A stretch of DNA of 64,000 nt from Desulfarculaceae bacterium (GTDB lineage: Bacteria > Desulfobacterota > Desulfarculia > Desulfarculales > Desulfarculaceae). The stretch spans positions 340,870 to 404,869 of the forward strand of contig JAHLKT010000002.1 of NCBI GenBank assembly GCA_020444545.1, given 5' to 3'. This document shows positions 51,084-59,481 of this stretch, one piece after another. The notes under the pieces are model-generated. The model was not told the DNA's origin, did no database searches, and was given only the letters and a program-made list of their open reading frames with translations. Numbering within the stretch: position 1 is the stretch's first letter; each line of letters starts with the position of its first letter. Both the position numbers and the translations under genes were made by a program.

Positions 51084-52525
51084 GCCTTGGCCTTTGTCAG
51101 GGGCAGGGTCAGGGTGAACACCGCGCCGCCCTCCGGGCGGTTGGCAGCGCTCAGCTCGCCGCCCTGGGCGGAGGCCAGGCGACTGGCGATGGCCAGGCCC
51201 AGGCCGGTGCCCCGCTCCTTGGTGCTGAAGAAGGGATCGAAGATTTCGTTTTCCTGGCCCGGGGGCAGGCCGGGGCCCTGGTCGGCCACGCTGAGCGCCA
51301 CGCTCTGGCCGTTGCGCGCCGCGCTCACCTCCACCCGGCCCTGGCCGTTGTTGGCGTCCATGGCGTTGAGAAGGAGGTTCATGAGTATCTGGCGCACCTG
51401 GTCCGGGTCGGCCGGAACCTGAGGCAGGCCGGGCTCGCAGTGGGCCGCGACCTCCACGCCCTGGCCCCGGGGCTCGTCGGCCAGCAGGCGGATGGTGCCA
51501 TCGATGCTCTCGCCCAGGTCCAGGGGGATGAGCCGGGGCGGCCGGGGGCGGGTGTAGTCCAACAGGCCCGAGACCACCCGCTCCAGGCGGTCCACCTCGG
51601 CCACGGCGGTCTGGGCGCACTGGGCCTGGCGGGTGCCTTCCTGCTGGCCCTTGGCCAAAAACTGCACCAGCCCGCGCAGGGCCGAAAGGGGGTTGCGCAC
51701 TTCGTGGGCCACCGAGCCGGCCAAACGGCCCACCGCGGCCAGGTGCTGGTTGGCCGCCACTTCCTCGCGCAGGCGGCCCAGCTCGCGTTGGCGACGGCGG
51801 GCCAGGAGAAACATGAACGCGGCCACCGTGCCCGCGGCCAGGAAGACCACGCCCGCCAGGAACAGGGAGCTGGCCAGGTCGCGCTTTTGGGCGGTCTGGA
51901 TGCTCTTGGTGGATAGGCGCACCAGCACGTAGCCCGGCTTTTGGTTCGGGGCGGGCAGGCCCATCATGTTCATGCCCGGGGCCATCATGCGTCCCATCTC
52001 TTCCCGATGGTCGCGTGCCCAATTGGGCAGCCTGCCGCCCGGCCGCCGCAGCGGAGCCAGGGGCTCGAAGGGCCGCCCCAGGACCAGCTCTCCCTTGAGG
52101 AAGGTGGTTACCGGCATACGATGGTCGATGGCCGCGTCCACCTCCTGGGGCAGGCCGCCCAGGGCCATGCGCCGCACGTCCTTGGCGTTGGGCACCGAGA
52201 CTCCGGCGGCCATAAGCTCGTTGCGCGGGTCCACCACGGCCAGGGAGAGCAGGTTGGGCAGGCGCAGCATCTCCTCCACCAAAGACTGCATACGCAGGGT
52301 GCCCCACATGTGGTGGCGCATACCGAAGCGGGTGGCCCCCTCCAGGGAGCGCACCACCAGCTCGCCCTGGGTGGCCAGGGAGTGGCGCATCAGCTCGCCG
52401 GTCTTTTGCATACGCCGGGCGGTGGTCAGGCCGATCACCACCAGGATCAGCAACAACATCCCGGCCAGCAAGAGAACGGGCAGACCGCTCTTGGGCTCGC
52501 GCTTCTTGGGGGTGTTGTTGCTCAT
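51080..52525 (-). CDS. zraS: Membrane sensor histidine kinase ZraS-like
   Basis: The ATG at 52525 with AGGAGA upstream is chosen. The 481-residue protein has two membrane segments (about 18-38 and 220-245) around a periplasmic sensor domain, and a kinase core with H in GSVAHEVRNPLSALRG, N-box NLLLNAMDAN, DQGPGLP and GTGLGLAI. The periplasmic part contains HH and Met-rich stretches (RMMAPGMNMMG) that could bind metal. It should phosphorylate the overlapping ZraR-like regulator in response to envelope or metal stress. Confidence 0.87.
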   Translation of the reverse strand: MSNNTPKKREPKSGLPVLLLAGMLLLILVVIGLTTARRMQKTGELMRHSLATQGELVVRSLEGATRFGMRHHMWGTLRMQSLVEEMLRLPNLLSLAVVDPRNELMAAGVSVPNAKDVRRMALGGLPQEVDAAIDHRMPVTTFLKGELVLGRPFEPLAPLRRPGGRLPNWARDHREEMGRMMAPGMNMMGLPAPNQKPGYVLVRLSTKSIQTAQKRDLASSLFLAGVVFLAAGTVAAFMFLLARRRQRELGRLREEVAANQHLAAVGRLAGSVAHEVRNPLSALRGLVQFLAKGQQEGTRQAQCAQTAVAEVDRLERVVSGLLDYTRPRPPRLIPLDLGESIDGTIRLLADEPRGQGVEVAAHCEPGLPQVPADPDQVRQILMNLLLNAMDANNGQGRVEVSAARNGQSVALSVADQGPGLPPGQENEIFDPFFSTKERGTGLGLAIASRLASAQGGELSAANRPEGGAVFTLTLPLTKAKA

Positions 52526-52542
52526 CCTGTCGGGTCTCCTAG

Positions 52543-52584
52543 ACAATCAAGGCCCGGGCCTTTGGGGGCCCGGACCCTGATTGT
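52543..52584 (-). promoter_or_regulatory. Long hairpin between zraP and zraS
   Basis: Eighteen-base arms, with two G-U-compatible mismatches, enclose a 6-nt loop. No T run follows, so it is more likely an mRNA processing or stability hairpin than a full terminator. Confidence 0.65.
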
Positions 52585-52600
52585 AACCGAGGGTCGGTGC

Positions 52601-53113
52601 TTAGCGCCAGCAAGAGCCCTGGCCGTAGCCTTGGCCGGGGCCGTAACCCCTGCCCATCATGCCGGGGCCGTAGCCGCCGCCGCGAGGACCGAAGCCGCGT
52701 CCCTTGCCCCGGCCGCCGAAGCCGTAGGCGGGCAGGCCGGCGTTGGTGGCCTTCTTGGCCATCTGGGCGCGCAGGTCGATCATCTCGGTCTGCAGGGCCT
52801 TGATCTTGGCCGCGTCAGGCGTGGCCTGGGCGTACTCGGTGCGCAGCTCGATGCCCTTGAGGGCCATGGTCTGGCGAAGCTGCATGGTGTCCTTCAGGAA
52901 GGCGGCGCGCTTGGCCTGGAACTTCTCGAAGTCCTGCTTGCTCATCTGGGCGCCCGCGCCGTAGCCGGGCCCGGAGCCGCGTCCGCCGGCCGCGTAGCCG
53001 GGGCAGTTGCCCGGGCCGTAGCCTTGGCCGGAGCCCCAGGGGCCAGCCCAGGCTCCCACCGCCATGAGGGCCACCAGGGTCAGGCTACCTGCGATCACGC
53101 TAATCTTTTTCAT
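52601..53113 (-). CDS. zraP: ZraP-like periplasmic metal-stress chaperone
   Basis: The 170-residue protein has a signal peptide (1-23), a Gly/Tyr/Pro-rich region, a helical LTXXQ/ZraP-like core (about 57-130: MSKQDFEKFQAKRAAFLKDTMQLRQ and a second helix with RAQMAKK), and a second Gly-rich end with RGYGPG repeats. ZraP binds zinc and acts as a periplasmic chaperone and a brake on ZraS. AAGGAGG precedes the ATG. A sigma-54 promoter upstream fits ZraR control. The Gly-rich ends are longer than in enteric ZraP. Confidence 0.85.
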   Translation of the reverse strand: MKKISVIAGSLTLVALMAVGAWAGPWGSGQGYGPGNCPGYAAGGRGSGPGYGAGAQMSKQDFEKFQAKRAAFLKDTMQLRQTMALKGIELRTEYAQATPDAAKIKALQTEMIDLRAQMAKKATNAGLPAYGFGGRGKGRGFGPRGGGYGPGMMGRGYGPGQGYGQGSCWR

Positions 53114-53200
53114 GTTCTTGCCTCCTTGGGCTGACTCTTGGGTTTTGGTTTCCGTTTAGGTGCGTATCCGTTTTGGTGCGTTCCGGATGCCCCATGAAGT

Positions 53201-53216
53201 AGCATGGCGCGTGCCA
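53201..53216 (-). promoter_or_regulatory. Sigma-54 promoter of zraP
   Basis: On the minus strand TGGCAC-GCGCC-ATGCT matches 10 of 11 consensus bases with GG-N10-GC spacing, 88 bp before the zraP start. Confidence 0.75.
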
Positions 53217-53384
53217 ACGCCTTGCTTGGCGGCCAAAAAAATGGATTTGCTAGTTATATCCAGAAGTTATAATGTGGGAAAAAATTGGGGCAGGGGGCGG
53301 GGCGGCCCTGGCCAGCGAAAAAAATAGGCGCGCTCCCGGCTGGGTGGGAAATTTTTTCGCACCAGACAGGAGCCATCCCCAGGT

Positions 53385-53414
53385 TTGACTGGTTCCTGAA
53401 AGGGGACCTACCAT
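53385..53414 (+). promoter_or_regulatory. Sigma-70 promoter of the PSD-like gene
   Basis: TTGACT and TACCAT are separated by 18 bp, 43 bp before the start codon. Confidence 0.45.
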
Positions 53415-53456
53415 AGTTAGGGAAGCTCTTGACGAACCTGCAAGCGAGGATGCGAC

Positions 53457-54683
53457 ATGAAAACCAGCCTGGCCGGCCTTTTGCTGCTCTGTTTGGTCTT
53501 GCTGGGCCTCTCTGGCCCGGCCCGGGCCGAGACTCCCAAGGTTTCGCCGGACTGCCCCTGCGCCGGCTCCATCAATCGGCTGGTCCAAGCGTATGAGTCG
53601 CGGCCGGAGTTCAAGACGCTGTTGGACGCGGCCTTCGCCAACATGCAGCAGCTGCCGCCCGACTATCCCCGAGGCAACCCCTGGATCGGCAAGGACCTGG
53701 GCTATCTGGTCAGGTTCCTGGAGTCCTGGTGCACCTTTTTGCCCCAGGTGAACGGCAGCCACGACGATGGGCTCAAGTACATCCAGGACTTTGCCTGGTT
53801 CTATTACCAGAACCCCTTTGGCCGGGTCTTCGTGCGCCTGCCGCCGGGCAAGGGCATCATGCAGCAGTTCGTGCGCGAACGCGGGGCCTACATGGACAGC
53901 CCGGCCTCGCTGAAGTTCGTGGAGCAGTGGATCAACGACCCGCGCGGCGAGAAGGAGGACTACGCTCTGCCCGATCCCTCAGCCAAGGACGGGGGCTACA
54001 AGTCCTTTAATGAGTTCTTCGCACGCGAGCTGAAAAACCAGGCCGTTTCCCGGCCTCAGACCATGCCCGGCCGCGACTACCTGATCGCCGCGCCCACCGA
54101 CTGCATCATGAACTCGGTGCCCCAGAAGATCACCAGCCTGGATACGCCCATTACCACCAAGGGCGGCGAGGCCCTGAACATCCTGGAGATGCTGGGCGGC
54201 TCCATGTACGCCAAGAAGTTCGTGGGCGGCACGGCCCTGTCCTGCGTGCTCATGCCCAACACCTATCATCACTTCCACGCGCCGGTGAAGGGCAGGGTGG
54301 TGGAGGCCCAGATCCTGGGCGGGTCTTTCTTCGGGCACCCCAACTTCCCCAAGTGGGCCCCCAGCACCGGCAACGTGGGATTTCCCGGGGCCAACTTCAA
54401 CCCCTTCGGCGGCTTTCAGCGGGCCTATTTCGTGATCGACACCGGCCAGTACGGCCACGTGGCCATGGTGGCGGTGGGCCTCAACACCATCAGCTCAATC
54501 ACCCTGGAGCCGGCCTTTTCCCATTTGAGCGCGCCGGTGGCTGTGGAACGGGGCCGCAAGCTGGGCCATTTCCTCTATGGCGGCTCGCTGTGCCTGATGT
54601 TCTTTGAAAAAGGCCGCTACACCTCCGGGGCGGTCAAGGTGCGCCTGGGCAACCAGATCGGCATCTTCGACACCCCACGCTAG
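53457..54683 (+). CDS. Exported phosphatidylserine decarboxylase-like protein
   Basis: The 408-residue protein has a signal peptide (1-24, ending ARA), an N-terminal region with a CxC pair (about 33-35) and a PSD-family domain (about 175-405): FNEFFARELK, the DCIMNSVPQ strand, MPNTYHHFHAPVKGRVV and the self-cleavage area YGGSLCLMFF, where the usual LGST is GGS. A Ser is kept for the pyruvoyl cofactor. Ordinary bacterial PSDs are inner-membrane enzymes without a cleaved signal. PSD-related amino acid decarboxylases also exist, so the substrate is open. Confidence 0.78.
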   Translation: MKTSLAGLLLLCLVLLGLSGPARAETPKVSPDCPCAGSINRLVQAYESRPEFKTLLDAAFANMQQLPPDYPRGNPWIGKDLGYLVRFLESWCTFLPQVNGSHDDGLKYIQDFAWFYYQNPFGRVFVRLPPGKGIMQQFVRERGAYMDSPASLKFVEQWINDPRGEKEDYALPDPSAKDGGYKSFNEFFARELKNQAVSRPQTMPGRDYLIAAPTDCIMNSVPQKITSLDTPITTKGGEALNILEMLGGSMYAKKFVGGTALSCVLMPNTYHHFHAPVKGRVVEAQILGGSFFGHPNFPKWAPSTGNVGFPGANFNPFGGFQRAYFVIDTGQYGHVAMVAVGLNTISSITLEPAFSHLSAPVAVERGRKLGHFLYGGSLCLMFFEKGRYTSGAVKVRLGNQIGIFDTPR

Positions 54684-54756
54684 CCGCCATATCTCCCCGC
54701 TCTTGCGGGCCCGCGCGGGGGGCGGGCCCCACCACCGGCCCGCGCCCTTATTTTGC

Positions 54757-54785
54757 TTGACCGGCGAACAAGTTTGCCCTATGGT
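54757..54785 (+). promoter_or_regulatory. Sigma-70 promoter of the XRE-cupin gene
   Basis: TTGACC and TATGGT are separated by 17 bp. The -10 overlaps a 16-bp palindrome. Confidence 0.5.
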
Positions 54786-54797
54786 AAATATTAACCA
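54782..54797. promoter_or_regulatory. Operator palindrome at the XRE-cupin promoter
   Basis: TGGTAAATATTAACCA is symmetric in 14 of 16 positions and overlaps the -10. A related half-site TTGGTAAAGTAAC follows at about 54808. This layout suggests autorepression. Confidence 0.5.
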
Positions 54798-54839
54798 AGC
54801 CGACATATTGGTAAAGTAACTGAAATAACGGATAATATA

Positions 54840-55382
54840 TTGAACCTGGGCAATGAGCTGCGCCGCTGCCGCAAGGGGCAAAATCTCACCCTCAAAGCGG
54901 TGGCCGAAAAGGCCAGGGTGTCGGAAGGCTTCCTGAGCCAGGTGGAGAACAACGTCAAGTCTCCCTCGGTGGAGACCCTGATGGCCATCGGCTCGGCCTT
55001 GAGCGTGGACGTGGGCGTCTTGCTCAGCCGTTTGCAAAAACAGGAGCGGGTCTTCGTCTTCCGCACCGAGGAGTGGGCCGAGGTGGACATGCCCCACACC
55101 GGCTTCGTCACCCGCCGCATGAGCCCGCCGGAAAACCGCGCCGTCCTGGACGGGGCGGTTCTTTTCATAGAGCCCGGCAAATCCCTGCCGGTACGCAAAA
55201 ACATCAAGAATGGCCAGGAAGTGCTATGCGTCCTGGACGGCCTCATCGAGCTGCGTCACGGGGACCGGGTGTTCCAGCTGAAAAAGCATGACGCGGCCCA
55301 TTTTTGGGCCGAGCCCAAGGCCCAGGCAATCGCCAACATTGGCGAGGAAACCGCCGTGGTCTTGTGGGTAGGGACTCTTTGA
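54840..55382 (+). CDS. XRE-cupin transcriptional regulator
   Basis: The start is a TTG at 54840. The 180-residue protein has an N-terminal XRE helix-turn-helix (1-60; LKAVAEKARVSEGFLSQVENN) and a C-terminal cupin (about 105-178; GKSLPVRKNIKNGQEVLCVLDGLIEL). Such regulators sense a small ligand or metal. A 16-bp palindrome overlaps the promoter -10, so it probably represses itself. It lies just upstream of a thiolase/DUF35/acyl-CoA dehydrogenase set and may control it. Confidence 0.88.
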   Translation: MNLGNELRRCRKGQNLTLKAVAEKARVSEGFLSQVENNVKSPSVETLMAIGSALSVDVGVLLSRLQKQERVFVFRTEEWAEVDMPHTGFVTRRMSPPENRAVLDGAVLFIEPGKSLPVRKNIKNGQEVLCVLDGLIELRHGDRVFQLKKHDAAHFWAEPKAQAIANIGEETAVVLWVGTL

Positions 55383-55434
55383 GCCGGGCCGGGAGGGGTC
55401 CGGTTCGCCAAAAATGTGAGGAGGGAGAGGACGC

Positions 55435-56802
55435 ATGATCAAATTCGGCAAGGGCAACCTTAGGGTGCCCCAGTGGTCGCGCAGGGTGTTCATGGTCGCC
55501 GGCGGCTGCACCCCCTTCCGCAAGTACTTCCCGGAGTACAAGCTGGAAGAGCTGGTGATGATGGGCTACAAGATGATGCTGGAGGACAACGACCTGAAGA
55601 TGTCCCCCAAGGAGATCAAGGACCAGATCCAGTACTGCGCCTACGGCGAGTTCGCCGATCACTTCCAGGACCAGCTTCTCTGCGAAGCCAAGATTCACGA
55701 CTACCTGGGCCTGGACCCCCTGTGGAACAACGGCATCAAGACCGGCGGGGCCACCGGCGGCGCGGCGGTGCTCAACGGCGCCATGGCCGTGGCCAGCGGC
55801 TACGCGGACACGGTGCTGGTCTGCGGCTGGGAGCGCATGGACGAGGTGGACACCCGCACCGGCAACTTCTACATCTCCACCGCCGCCTGCAAGGACTTCG
55901 AGACCCGCATGGGGCGTATCTACAGCTCCTATTACGCGCCCATGGCCAACCGCTTCGCCGAGGCCTACAACCTTTCGGAAGTGACCCGGGCCAAGGTGGC
56001 GGTGAAAAATCGGGGCTACGCCATGAGTAACCCCAACGCCCAGCAGCCGGGCCACCATACCGTGGAAGAGGTGCTGGAGTCGCGCATGAGCGCCTATCCG
56101 CTGCGCTTCCTGGAATGCTGCGCCATGACCGCGGGCAGCGCCTCGGTGCTACTTTGCAACGAGGAGATGGCCTACAAGCTCAGTGACCACCCGGTGGAGC
56201 TGTTCATGGCCGGGGGCACCCACACCTTGCGCGTGGCCGACCGGCGGCACATGGAGATTCCCCTGCTGCCCAACGAGCCCGAGGGCATGTACGACGACCT
56301 GCTGGCCGAATCCGGTCGCTGGCCCGGCTTCGAGTCCTTCCTGGCCGCGCGTTTCGCGGCCTATCTGGCCTACCGCATGGCCGGCATCAAGGAGCCCCTG
56401 GATGAGCTGGACCTGGTGGAGCTGCACGACGCCTTCACCATCAGCGACATCCAGACCTACGGCGACATCGGCCTCAGGCCCTATGGCCAGGAGCCGGACT
56501 ACATCGAGAGCGGCGACGCTTACTACGGCGGCAAATGCCCCTCCAACCTCTCGGGCGGCCTCTTGGGCACCATGCACGCGGTGGGCGCCACCGGCATCTG
56601 GCAGGCGGCCGAGGTGCTCTGGCAGATCCAGGGCAAGTACGACAAGTTCCACGGCGACGAAAAGTGGTGGCAACGGGCCGGCAAGGAGAAACCGGCCGAC
56701 TGGAAGAGCCTGCAAGTGCCCGATGCCAAGCAGGGCCTGTGGATCAGCCACGCCGGAGTGGGCTCCCACGTCACCTGCGGCATCCTGCGCAAGGCCTGGT
56801 AA
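55435..56802 (+). CDS. Thiolase-family acetyl-CoA acetyltransferase
   Basis: The 455-residue protein belongs to the thiolase superfamily of the SCPx/non-decarboxylating type that pairs with DUF35 proteins. GATGGAAVLNGAMAVASGYADTVLVCGWERMDE is the N-domain active-site region (shown by key motif GGAAV and VCGWE), LELHDAFTISD provides the conserved His, and GGLLGTMHAVGATG the C-terminal loop. The usual reactive Cys position is not clearly a Cys, which is common in this subgroup. It should condense or cleave acyl-CoA. GAGGAGGG precedes the ATG. Confidence 0.87.
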   Translation: MIKFGKGNLRVPQWSRRVFMVAGGCTPFRKYFPEYKLEELVMMGYKMMLEDNDLKMSPKEIKDQIQYCAYGEFADHFQDQLLCEAKIHDYLGLDPLWNNGIKTGGATGGAAVLNGAMAVASGYADTVLVCGWERMDEVDTRTGNFYISTAACKDFETRMGRIYSSYYAPMANRFAEAYNLSEVTRAKVAVKNRGYAMSNPNAQQPGHHTVEEVLESRMSAYPLRFLECCAMTAGSASVLLCNEEMAYKLSDHPVELFMAGGTHTLRVADRRHMEIPLLPNEPEGMYDDLLAESGRWPGFESFLAARFAAYLAYRMAGIKEPLDELDLVELHDAFTISDIQTYGDIGLRPYGQEPDYIESGDAYYGGKCPSNLSGGLLGTMHAVGATGIWQAAEVLWQIQGKYDKFHGDEKWWQRAGKEKPADWKSLQVPDAKQGLWISHAGVGSHVTCGILRKAW

Positions 56803-56817
56803 GGGAGGAGGCGTAAC

Positions 56818-57327
56818 ATGAGCAAGGCATACGAAGGTCCTTTGGCCACCAAGTTCATCGGCACCCCCAGCGAGATCTACGACGACAAGGGCGACTTCTG
56901 GGTAGTCGACTTTCCCCGCAGCATTACCCACCATCACACCTACGGCCTGTTGACCCCCTTCTTCAAGGGGCTCACCGAAGGCAAGCTGATGGCCACCAAG
57001 TGCACCAACCCCGAGTGCACCGAGAATTCGGTGTGGCTGCCCCCCCGGGCCGATTGCCCGGACTGCTACGCCCGCACGGAGTGGGTGGAGGTGCCTACCG
57101 TGGGCAAGATCTACGCCTACACCATGCTGGACTACGCGGGCATCGGCATCGAGATGGAGACGCCTTACTGGCAGGTGGACGTGCAGATCGAAGGCGTGGA
57201 CACCATCTTCAAGGGCTACTTGAAGCAGGGCAAGCCGGTGACCGGCATGCCGGTGAAGGCCGAGTTCCGCACCGAGAACCCCACCCACACCATCCTGGAT
57301 GTCTGCTGGGTGCCCATAGAGGGATGA
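56818..57327 (+). CDS. DUF35 OB-fold/zinc-ribbon protein
   Basis: The 169-residue protein has a zinc ribbon (CTNPECTENSVWLPPRADCPDC pattern, Cys at about 62, 67, 80 and 83) and an OB-fold C-terminal part (VPTVGKIYAYTMLDYAG). DUF35 proteins form tight complexes with thiolase-like enzymes and are thought to channel acyl-CoA intermediates. It follows the thiolase gene by 15 bp with GAGGAGG, fitting that partnership. An N-terminal extension of about 50 residues precedes the ribbon. Confidence 0.88.
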   Translation: MSKAYEGPLATKFIGTPSEIYDDKGDFWVVDFPRSITHHHTYGLLTPFFKGLTEGKLMATKCTNPECTENSVWLPPRADCPDCYARTEWVEVPTVGKIYAYTMLDYAGIGIEMETPYWQVDVQIEGVDTIFKGYLKQGKPVTGMPVKAEFRTENPTHTILDVCWVPIEG

Positions 57328-57335
57328 GAACGCAC

Positions 57336-57368
57336 GGCGGGGGGCTCCGGCCGGGGCCTCCCGCCTTT
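57336..57368 (+). terminator. Probable intrinsic terminator after the DUF35 gene
   Basis: A GGCGGG / CCCGCC stem, extended by weaker pairs around a GC-rich loop, is followed by TTTT. Confidence 0.5.
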
Positions 57369-57428
57369 TGAGATTTCGCCGGCCCGGAGCGCGGCAGGCG
57401 GCTTGACGCCGGGAGAGCCGGTTATCTA

Positions 57429-57447
57429 GATTAGGTAAGCCCTAATC
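57429..57447. promoter_or_regulatory. Operator palindrome before the acyl-CoA dehydrogenase gene
   Basis: GATTAGG-TAAGC-CCTAATC has perfect 7-bp arms and lies 20 bp before the start. A TTGACG at 57403 and TAGATT at 57427 may form the promoter it overlaps. Confidence 0.45.
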
Positions 57448-57467
57448 CGATCAGCGCGGAGGAGAGG

Positions 57468-58619
57468 ATGGACTTCGAGCTATCCATGGAGCAGGATATC
57501 CTGCGCAAGACGGTGCGGGACTTCGCCGAAAAGGAGATAGCCCCGGTGGCCCGGGAGCTGGACCAAAAGGAGGAGTTCTCGCTGGACACCTGCCGGGCCA
57601 TGGGCGAGCTGGGCCTGTTCGGCATGATCGTGGCCGACGAATACGGCGGCCAGGGCATGGACTACGTGTCCTACATCATCGCCGTGGAGGAGATCGCGCG
57701 CATCGACGGCTCCCACGCCGCCACCATCGCGGCGGGCAACTCCCTGGGCATCTCGCCCTTGTACTACTACGGCTCCGAAGAGCAGAAGCGTAAATACCTG
57801 CCCAAGCTGTGCACCGGCGAAGGGCTCTGGGGCTTCGGGCTCACCGAGCCGGGGGCCGGCTCCGACGCGGGCAACAGCGCCACCACCGCCGTGTTGGACG
57901 GCGACCAGTGGGTGCTCAACGGCTCCAAGATTTTCATCACCAACGCCAGCGCGCCCAACAGCATGGGCGTGACGGTGATGTGCAAGACCGGCAAGCGCGA
58001 GGACGGCCGCGACGAGCTGAGCTGCATCCTGGTGGAGCACGGCACGCCGGGCTTCGAAGCCCGCGAGATGCACGGCAAGATGATGTGGCGCGCCTCCAAC
58101 ACCAGCGAGCTCTACTTCGACGACTGCCGGGTGCCCAAGGACAACATCCTCGGGGTGCGGGGCAAGGGCTTCCACCAGATGCTGGAGACCCTGGACGGTG
58201 GGCGGCTGTCCATCGGGGCCATGGGCGTGGGCGGGGCCCAGGGGGCCTATGAGCTGGCTCTACGCTACGCCAAGGAGCGCCAGCAGTTCGGCAAGCCGGT
58301 GGCCAGCTTCCAGATCAACGCCTTCAAGCTGGCCGACATGGCCATGGAGATCGAGGCGTCCCGCCTGCTGCTCTACAACGCCTGCTGGCTACGCGACAAT
58401 CACAAGTTTTTCTCCAAGCACGCGGCCATGGCCAAGCTCTACGCTTCCGAGGTCATGGGCCGGGTGACCGACCAGGCGGTGCAGCTCCACGGGGGATACG
58501 GACTCATGCAGGAGTACGACGTGGAGCGCTTCTACCGCGACTACAAGCTGCTGACCATTGGGGAGGGGACCAGCGAGATTCAAAGGCTGGTGATCGCCCG
58601 CTTGATAGGGGCGATCTAA
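57468..58619 (+). CDS. Acyl-CoA dehydrogenase
   Basis: The 383-residue protein has the acyl-CoA dehydrogenase domains in order. FGLTEPGAGSDAG is the FAD-binding loop, and FITNASAPNSMGV continues the middle domain. The C-terminal helices include the QLHGGYGLMQEYDVERFYRD signature with the catalytic Glu region (GEGTSEIQRLVIAR). It oxidises acyl-CoA to enoyl-CoA. GGAGGAGAGG precedes the ATG. It has its own operator-bearing promoter but sits with the thiolase and DUF35 genes, a beta-oxidation-type set. Confidence 0.95.
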   Translation: MDFELSMEQDILRKTVRDFAEKEIAPVARELDQKEEFSLDTCRAMGELGLFGMIVADEYGGQGMDYVSYIIAVEEIARIDGSHAATIAAGNSLGISPLYYYGSEEQKRKYLPKLCTGEGLWGFGLTEPGAGSDAGNSATTAVLDGDQWVLNGSKIFITNASAPNSMGVTVMCKTGKREDGRDELSCILVEHGTPGFEAREMHGKMMWRASNTSELYFDDCRVPKDNILGVRGKGFHQMLETLDGGRLSIGAMGVGGAQGAYELALRYAKERQQFGKPVASFQINAFKLADMAMEIEASRLLLYNACWLRDNHKFFSKHAAMAKLYASEVMGRVTDQAVQLHGGYGLMQEYDVERFYRDYKLLTIGEGTSEIQRLVIARLIGAI

Positions 58620-58665
58620 GACACAGCGGCTGGGGAGAGGGGAAGGCGCCTCCGCGAGGGGGCGC

Positions 58666-59481
58666 CTATTTTATTGCGCCGCGCCCCACCGGGCAGGCCA
58701 GCTCGCAACGGCGGCAGTAGCGCACCTGCTTGCTGGGCTGCTCCCGTTCCGGCAAATCCACCATGCGCCCGTCCGTGATATCCGCCTCCATCTGACGGTT
58801 GCAGACCTCGCGGGCATAGGCCCCGTCGCGGCCGGGCAGGGGAGACGGGGCGTCCGGGGGCCACTTCCGCCCATTCGGGGCCATGGCCCCTTGCGGGCAG
58901 GCCGGGCGGCAGGGGCCCTCGCACTCCGGGCAAGGGTCCCAGTCCAGAGGCTCGCCCGGCGCCAGCTGTGCGCCCACGGCCAGGGCGCGCAGGCGCACCC
59001 GGGGGCCCAGCTCCGGACACATGAACAGGTTGCTCCGGCCCACCACGCCCAGGCCGGCCAGCACGGCCGCGTCCTTGAGAAACACCCCGCCGCGCTCCGG
59101 GTGATAAGCCAGGTCGCGCGCCGCCACCCCGTGCTCCTCGCGCAGCCAGCGCGCCACGCCCTTGGTCACCTTGGCCAGGGCCTGGTTGCCCAGGGTGCGG
59201 CTGGGGATGTGCTCTTGCCACCAGTCCAGCTCCGGCTCGCCGCCGGGATGGGCCACGCCCACCACCACCAGGCTGATCGGCTTGAAGTCCAGGTCCGGCT
59301 CCGGGGCCCGGCCGGGATGCCCCGCGCCCACCCCGCCCCAAGTGGGCATGAAGGGTTGCACCGCGTAGGAAGGCCCGGCCATGAGCCGGTCCCAGGCCAC
59401 GGCTCCGGCGATGTCGGCCCCCAGGTCGCGGGCCTGGTTCAAGGCGGCTTGGGTGAGTTCGGAGGGATTCGGTTCGTTCAA
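58666..59481 (-). CDS. QueG-like [4Fe-4S] ferredoxin protein
   Basis: The start is a TTG at 59481. The 271-residue protein resembles the epoxyqueuosine reductase/QueG-like family: VLAGLGVVGRSNLFMCPELGPRVRLRALAVG (key motif GVVGRSNL) and two iron-sulfur Cys groups, CPECEGPCRPACP and CRRCELACP. It is shorter than true QueG and lacks the C-terminal HEAT repeats, so it is probably one of the uncharacterised relatives common in anaerobes. Electron transfer is expected, but the substrate is unknown. Confidence 0.8.
   Translation of the reverse strand: MNEPNPSELTQAALNQARDLGADIAGAVAWDRLMAGPSYAVQPFMPTWGGVGAGHPGRAPEPDLDFKPISLVVVGVAHPGGEPELDWWQEHIPSRTLGNQALAKVTKGVARWLREEHGVAARDLAYHPERGGVFLKDAAVLAGLGVVGRSNLFMCPELGPRVRLRALAVGAQLAPGEPLDWDPCPECEGPCRPACPQGAMAPNGRKWPPDAPSPLPGRDGAYAREVCNRQMEADITDGRMVDLPEREQPSKQVRYCRRCELACPVGRGAIK

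Larger units (their letters stand above)
53114..53456. other. Divergent zraP / PSD-like control region
   Basis: No gene is seen. It holds the zraP sigma-54 promoter, AGTTATA direct repeats at 53252 and 53265 that might bind ZraR, and a sigma-70 promoter for the PSD-like gene. Confidence 0.6.
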
